Below are positions 20,748 through 22,446 of a DNA stretch of 22,446 bases, piece by piece; within the stretch, counting starts at the first letter, position 1, and each line of letters opens with the position of its first letter. The notes beneath the pieces are model-generated. The model was given only the letters and a program-made list of their open reading frames with translations, had not been told where the DNA came from and ran no database searches. Both the position numbers and the translations under genes were made by a program. Source of the stretch: a virus; the IMG/VR virus record IMGVR_UViG_3300025669_000211, positions 1 to 22,446 of that record. One strand, written 5' to 3'.

Positions 20748-21154
20748 CAAATACTAAAAAAATATGTGCTACATGTGGTGAGTATTATTCTGGTAAGTAC
20801 TGTTCTTGTCAGAAGAAAACTACATCAACTGGTTGGGAAAAACTACCCTGCGATATATGCAAAGACCCAGCATTTAATGTGCTGGGTGCAATAAAGGGTG
20901 ATGGTGGCTACTACCATGGTGGGAAGGTTCTCTGCTCTTCTTGTTATAGCTCAGAGTATGAAAAGGCTTACGAATTTAGAGCAACACCTGAACAGACTGC
21001 TAGGTTTTTAATCCTGAGTGGTAGTGAGTCTGTAGTGTGGGATAAAGCTTCAGATGGAATGAAACAATACGCAATCAATTACGCTAAGACTAATGGTATT
21101 CCAGATAAAGATAAATCTGATTATGGTCTGAGTAAGATATGTCAACTGATTTAA
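20744..21154 (+). CDS. Zinc-ribbon protein, 136 aa
   Basis: ATG overlapping the upstream stop, with GGAG upstream. Two metal sites are visible: C8-C11-C20-C22 (ICATCGEYYSGKYCSC) and C36-C39-C64-C67 (CDICKDPAF ... LCSSCYS). Between them is a GAIKGDGGYYHGG loop. The C-terminal 60 residues are helical and lack cysteines apart from the end (SKICQLI). No catalytic motif. Possibly a transcription or replication accessory factor. Confidence 0.68.
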   Translation: MTNTKKICATCGEYYSGKYCSCQKKTTSTGWEKLPCDICKDPAFNVLGAIKGDGGYYHGGKVLCSSCYSSEYEKAYEFRATPEQTARFLILSGSESVVWDKASDGMKQYAINYAKTNGIPDKDKSDYGLSKICQLI

Positions 21155-21264
21155 AAAGACGGGGTATTATTTGTGTGCGTTGTGGTAGAAAACTAGATAA
21201 TCCAACAGGTCGCCCAACGTACTGTGAGTTTTGTTTACAAGAGAAAAAAAGGAGGGGAAGATGA
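21139..21264 (+). CDS. 41-aa zinc-ribbon miniprotein
   Basis: A short frame overlapping the previous gene by 16 bases and the next one by 4 (ATGA). The product (MSTDLKRRGIICVRCGRKL ... TYCEFCLQEKKRRGR) has C12-C15 and C29-C32, a minimal zinc knuckle, with a basic tail. Its end contains the AAAGGAGGGG ribosome binding site of the next gene. The tight overlaps and the Cys pairs argue that it is real. Confidence 0.6.
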   Translation: MSTDLKRRGIICVRCGRKLDNPTGRPTYCEFCLQEKKRRGR

Positions 21265-21488
21265 AACTAAATGAATTTAGGAAAAAGTATCCTAATCACA
21301 TTAACATCGTGGAGACTTCTAAATTGACAGGCGTACATCATGGTAAAATCAAAAAACTCATAAAACTACACCTCATAAATCCAATCGTACTAGACAGGAT
21401 TAGACTTAACTATTACTTGCTATCTCCAGATGATGTCGAGGTTGTTAAGTCTTTAAAGGATAAACTTGTACGCATGGAGGGACTATAA
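21261..21488 (+). CDS. HTH-type small regulator
   Basis: 75 residues from the ATG at 21261 with GGAGG upstream; an upstream in-frame ATG at 21231 lies inside the preceding gene and is rejected. The segment INIVETSKLTGVHHGKIKKLIKLHLI reads like a MerR/excisionase-type helix-turn-helix, followed by a wing-like strand (DRIRLNYYLLSPDDVEVV) and a final helix. It could control the plus-strand promoters or be an excisionase. No integrase is in the window. Confidence 0.6.
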   Translation: MKLNEFRKKYPNHINIVETSKLTGVHHGKIKKLIKLHLINPIVLDRIRLNYYLLSPDDVEVVKSLKDKLVRMEGL

Positions 21489-21649
21489 TGGATAGAACTA
21501 TAGTAACGATGGGAGCATTGATACTTGTTCTTATACTCTTGGTTTTTGGTACAGGACTAGAAAAGGAAGAACTAAGTAAGGAACTGAAGGCATACAAAAC
21601 GATGGTTAAGAGAAGTTGTAACTGTCACCCTTATAGGAGTACAAAATGA
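21488..21649 (+). CDS. Single-span membrane protein, 53 aa
   Basis: The ATG overlaps the previous stop as TAATG, with GGAGG upstream. Residues 5-22 (IVTMGALILVLILLVFGT) form one membrane helix, followed by a charged helix (EKEELSKELKAYKTMVKR) and a short tail with C44, C46 and H47 (SCNCHPYRS). Topology is probably N-out/C-in from the positive tail. It could be a membrane-anchored partner or an exclusion-type protein, but this is only suggested by its shape. Confidence 0.62.
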   Translation: MDRTIVTMGALILVLILLVFGTGLEKEELSKELKAYKTMVKRSCNCHPYRSTK

Positions 21650-22446
21650 AAAAATACAAAGTATTAAACAAAGACAAGACTAGCCCATTTAAAAACTTCA
21701 AGTATATGTTAGGTAAAGAACACCATGTTCCAGAGATTGATATGTGTAAAGACAATGACTGTTCTTACGGACTGTATGCCACCGATTTAGAGGGCATATT
21801 GTATTCCAACCTATCCGATGGTAAGCAAGTTTACGAGTGTGAGGTGAGGGGTAAAGAGGTTGTTATAGACCAGTTTAAACAGAGATTTGAATACTTAAAA
21901 TTGATTAGAAAAGTCCCACTAAAAGAACTAGAACCAATGCTTAAAAAAGAAAGCAAGAAGCTGGGTTATGATTTATATAGAGCATTGATACCAGTTAATC
22001 CCTTAGCTTCCAAGCCGAATAAGCCTACTAAAAAAGATATAGCAAACCTTAAAAAATGGTACTCTGTGAGGGAATCTGTGAGGGAATCTGTGGGGGAATC
22101 TGTGAGGGAATCTGTGGGGGACTCTGTGGGGTACTCTGTGGGGGAATCTGTGTGGGACTCTGTGGGGGAATCTGTGTGGGACTCTGTGTGGAACTCTGTG
22201 TGGAACTCTGTGAGGTACTCTGTGAGGTACTCTGTGAGGGACTCTGTGTGGGACTCTGTGGGGGCGTATGTTTCCAGCCTGTTTCCTAACATTAAGGACT
22301 GGAAGTATATATACCACAAAAAAGGCATAAACCCTTTTCAGTCATGTATAGATTTATGGCACAGAGGCTTTGTACCAAGTTTTGACGGTGAGATTTGGAG
22401 GTTACATTCTGGTAAGAAAGCAGAGATAGTATTTGAAATACACAAA
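21646..22446 (+). CDS. Tetrapeptide-repeat protein with DUF7666-like N-terminus (partial)
   Basis: The first 267 codons of a gene running off the right edge. The start overlaps the upstream stop (ATGA) with AGGAG just before it. The N-terminal region of about 95 residues (YKVLNKDKTSPFKNFKYMLGKEH, then YECEVRGKEVV..., YLKLIRKV) resembles the DUF7666 domain found in phage repeat proteins (from memory). A linker follows, then 17 copies of a tetrapeptide of the type [E/D/Y/N]-S-V-[R/G/W], then a globular part with several Trp (DWKYIYHK, DLWHRGF, GEIWRL). The repeats are perfect in phase and unbroken. Such domains may build a long rod. Function unknown. Confidence 0.8.
   Translation, partial: MKKYKVLNKDKTSPFKNFKYMLGKEHHVPEIDMCKDNDCSYGLYATDLEGILYSNLSDGKQVYECEVRGKEVVIDQFKQRFEYLKLIRKVPLKELEPMLKKESKKLGYDLYRALIPVNPLASKPNKPTKKDIANLKKWYSVRESVRESVGESVRESVGDSVGYSVGESVWDSVGESVWDSVWNSVWNSVRYSVRYSVRDSVWDSVGAYVSSLFPNIKDWKYIYHKKGINPFQSCIDLWHRGFVPSFDGEIWRLHSGKKAEIVFEIHK
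22060..22263 (+). repeat. 12-bp tandem repeat, 17 copies
   Basis: Unit xAx-TCT-GTG-xGG, 17 times without a gap (204 bases). TCTGTG is identical in all copies. Variation is confined to bases 1 and 3 of the first codon (GAA, GAC, TAC, AAC) and base 1 of the fourth (AGG, GGG, TGG). Confidence 0.95.

Noticed and set aside
22060-22263. Diversity-generating retroelement target
   Set aside because: Variation is not restricted to adenine-derived positions, there is no template repeat nearby, and no reverse transcriptase gene is visible. Tandem-repeat expansion fits better.
22060-22263. CRISPR array
   Set aside because: Units are 12 bp, directly contiguous and in frame with a gene; there are no spacers.
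22003-22328. Long antisense frames over the tandem repeat (His-Arg-Val-Pro-rich or Thr-Glu-Ser-rich)
   Set aside because: They arise because a 12-bp repeat without stops is open in several frames. The sense frame continues a proper gene with a ribosome site on both sides of the repeat.

Overview
The window is part of a double-stranded DNA tailed phage (or prophage) genome. It splits into two oppositely transcribed blocks that diverge from an AT-rich region at about 14978-15120. Right-to-left (minus strand, 14977 to 1) runs the packaging and virion block. Left-to-right (plus strand, 15121 to 22446) runs a block of small early-type genes and DNA-metabolism genes. Base composition is AT-rich. 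Most genes carry strong AGGAGG-like ribosome binding sites, and stop/start overlaps of the ATGA or TAATG type are frequent. This suggests a host with classical Shine-Dalgarno use, possibly a low-GC Firmicute, but the host cannot be proven from this sequence. A portal, adaptor and nozzle-like set with no tape-measure gene in view suggests a short-tailed (podovirus-like) particle. Tail genes beyond base 1 are not visible.

Minus strand, in transcription order: terminase small subunit, terminase large subunit, an unusual 738-base gap, portal, scaffold, HK97-fold major capsid protein, an intrinsic terminator, a LamG/fibre-like protein, five small proteins (one with a C1q-like jelly-roll look), a head-tail adaptor, a 994-residue nozzle-like protein, a small virion-associated protein and the first codons of a Gly-rich protein. 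The gap between the large terminase and portal genes is the most interesting non-coding part. It holds a consensus promoter followed within about 80 nt by a hairpin and a strong terminator, which together look like an undescribed phage small RNA. A second promoter overlapped by an 8-bp inverted repeat comes next, and then a leader of about 0.5 kb. The predicted 5' end of the small RNA is complementary over 11 nt to that leader.

Plus strand: a clear promoter drives about ten tiny unknown genes (15121-17541). A second strong promoter at 17569-17597 drives a Cas4-like PD-(D/E)XK nuclease, a small OB-fold-like protein and two short genes. A structured stretch with a 37-codon leader ORF precedes a replication-type protein (DUF6291-like N-terminus, Phg_2220_C-like C-terminus). 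Then follow a protein combining a MucR/Ros-like zinc finger with a NUMOD3-like motif, several zinc-ribbon miniproteins, an HTH protein, a single-span membrane protein, and a truncated gene with a 17-copy, 12-bp tandem repeat encoding an x-S-V-x tetrapeptide array.

Other points of interest: two small proteins from opposite blocks share a CX9C motif, and three pairs of repeated gene-junction sequences in the early block look like boundaries of cassette exchange. All family names come from reading the sequence and from memory, without database searches.
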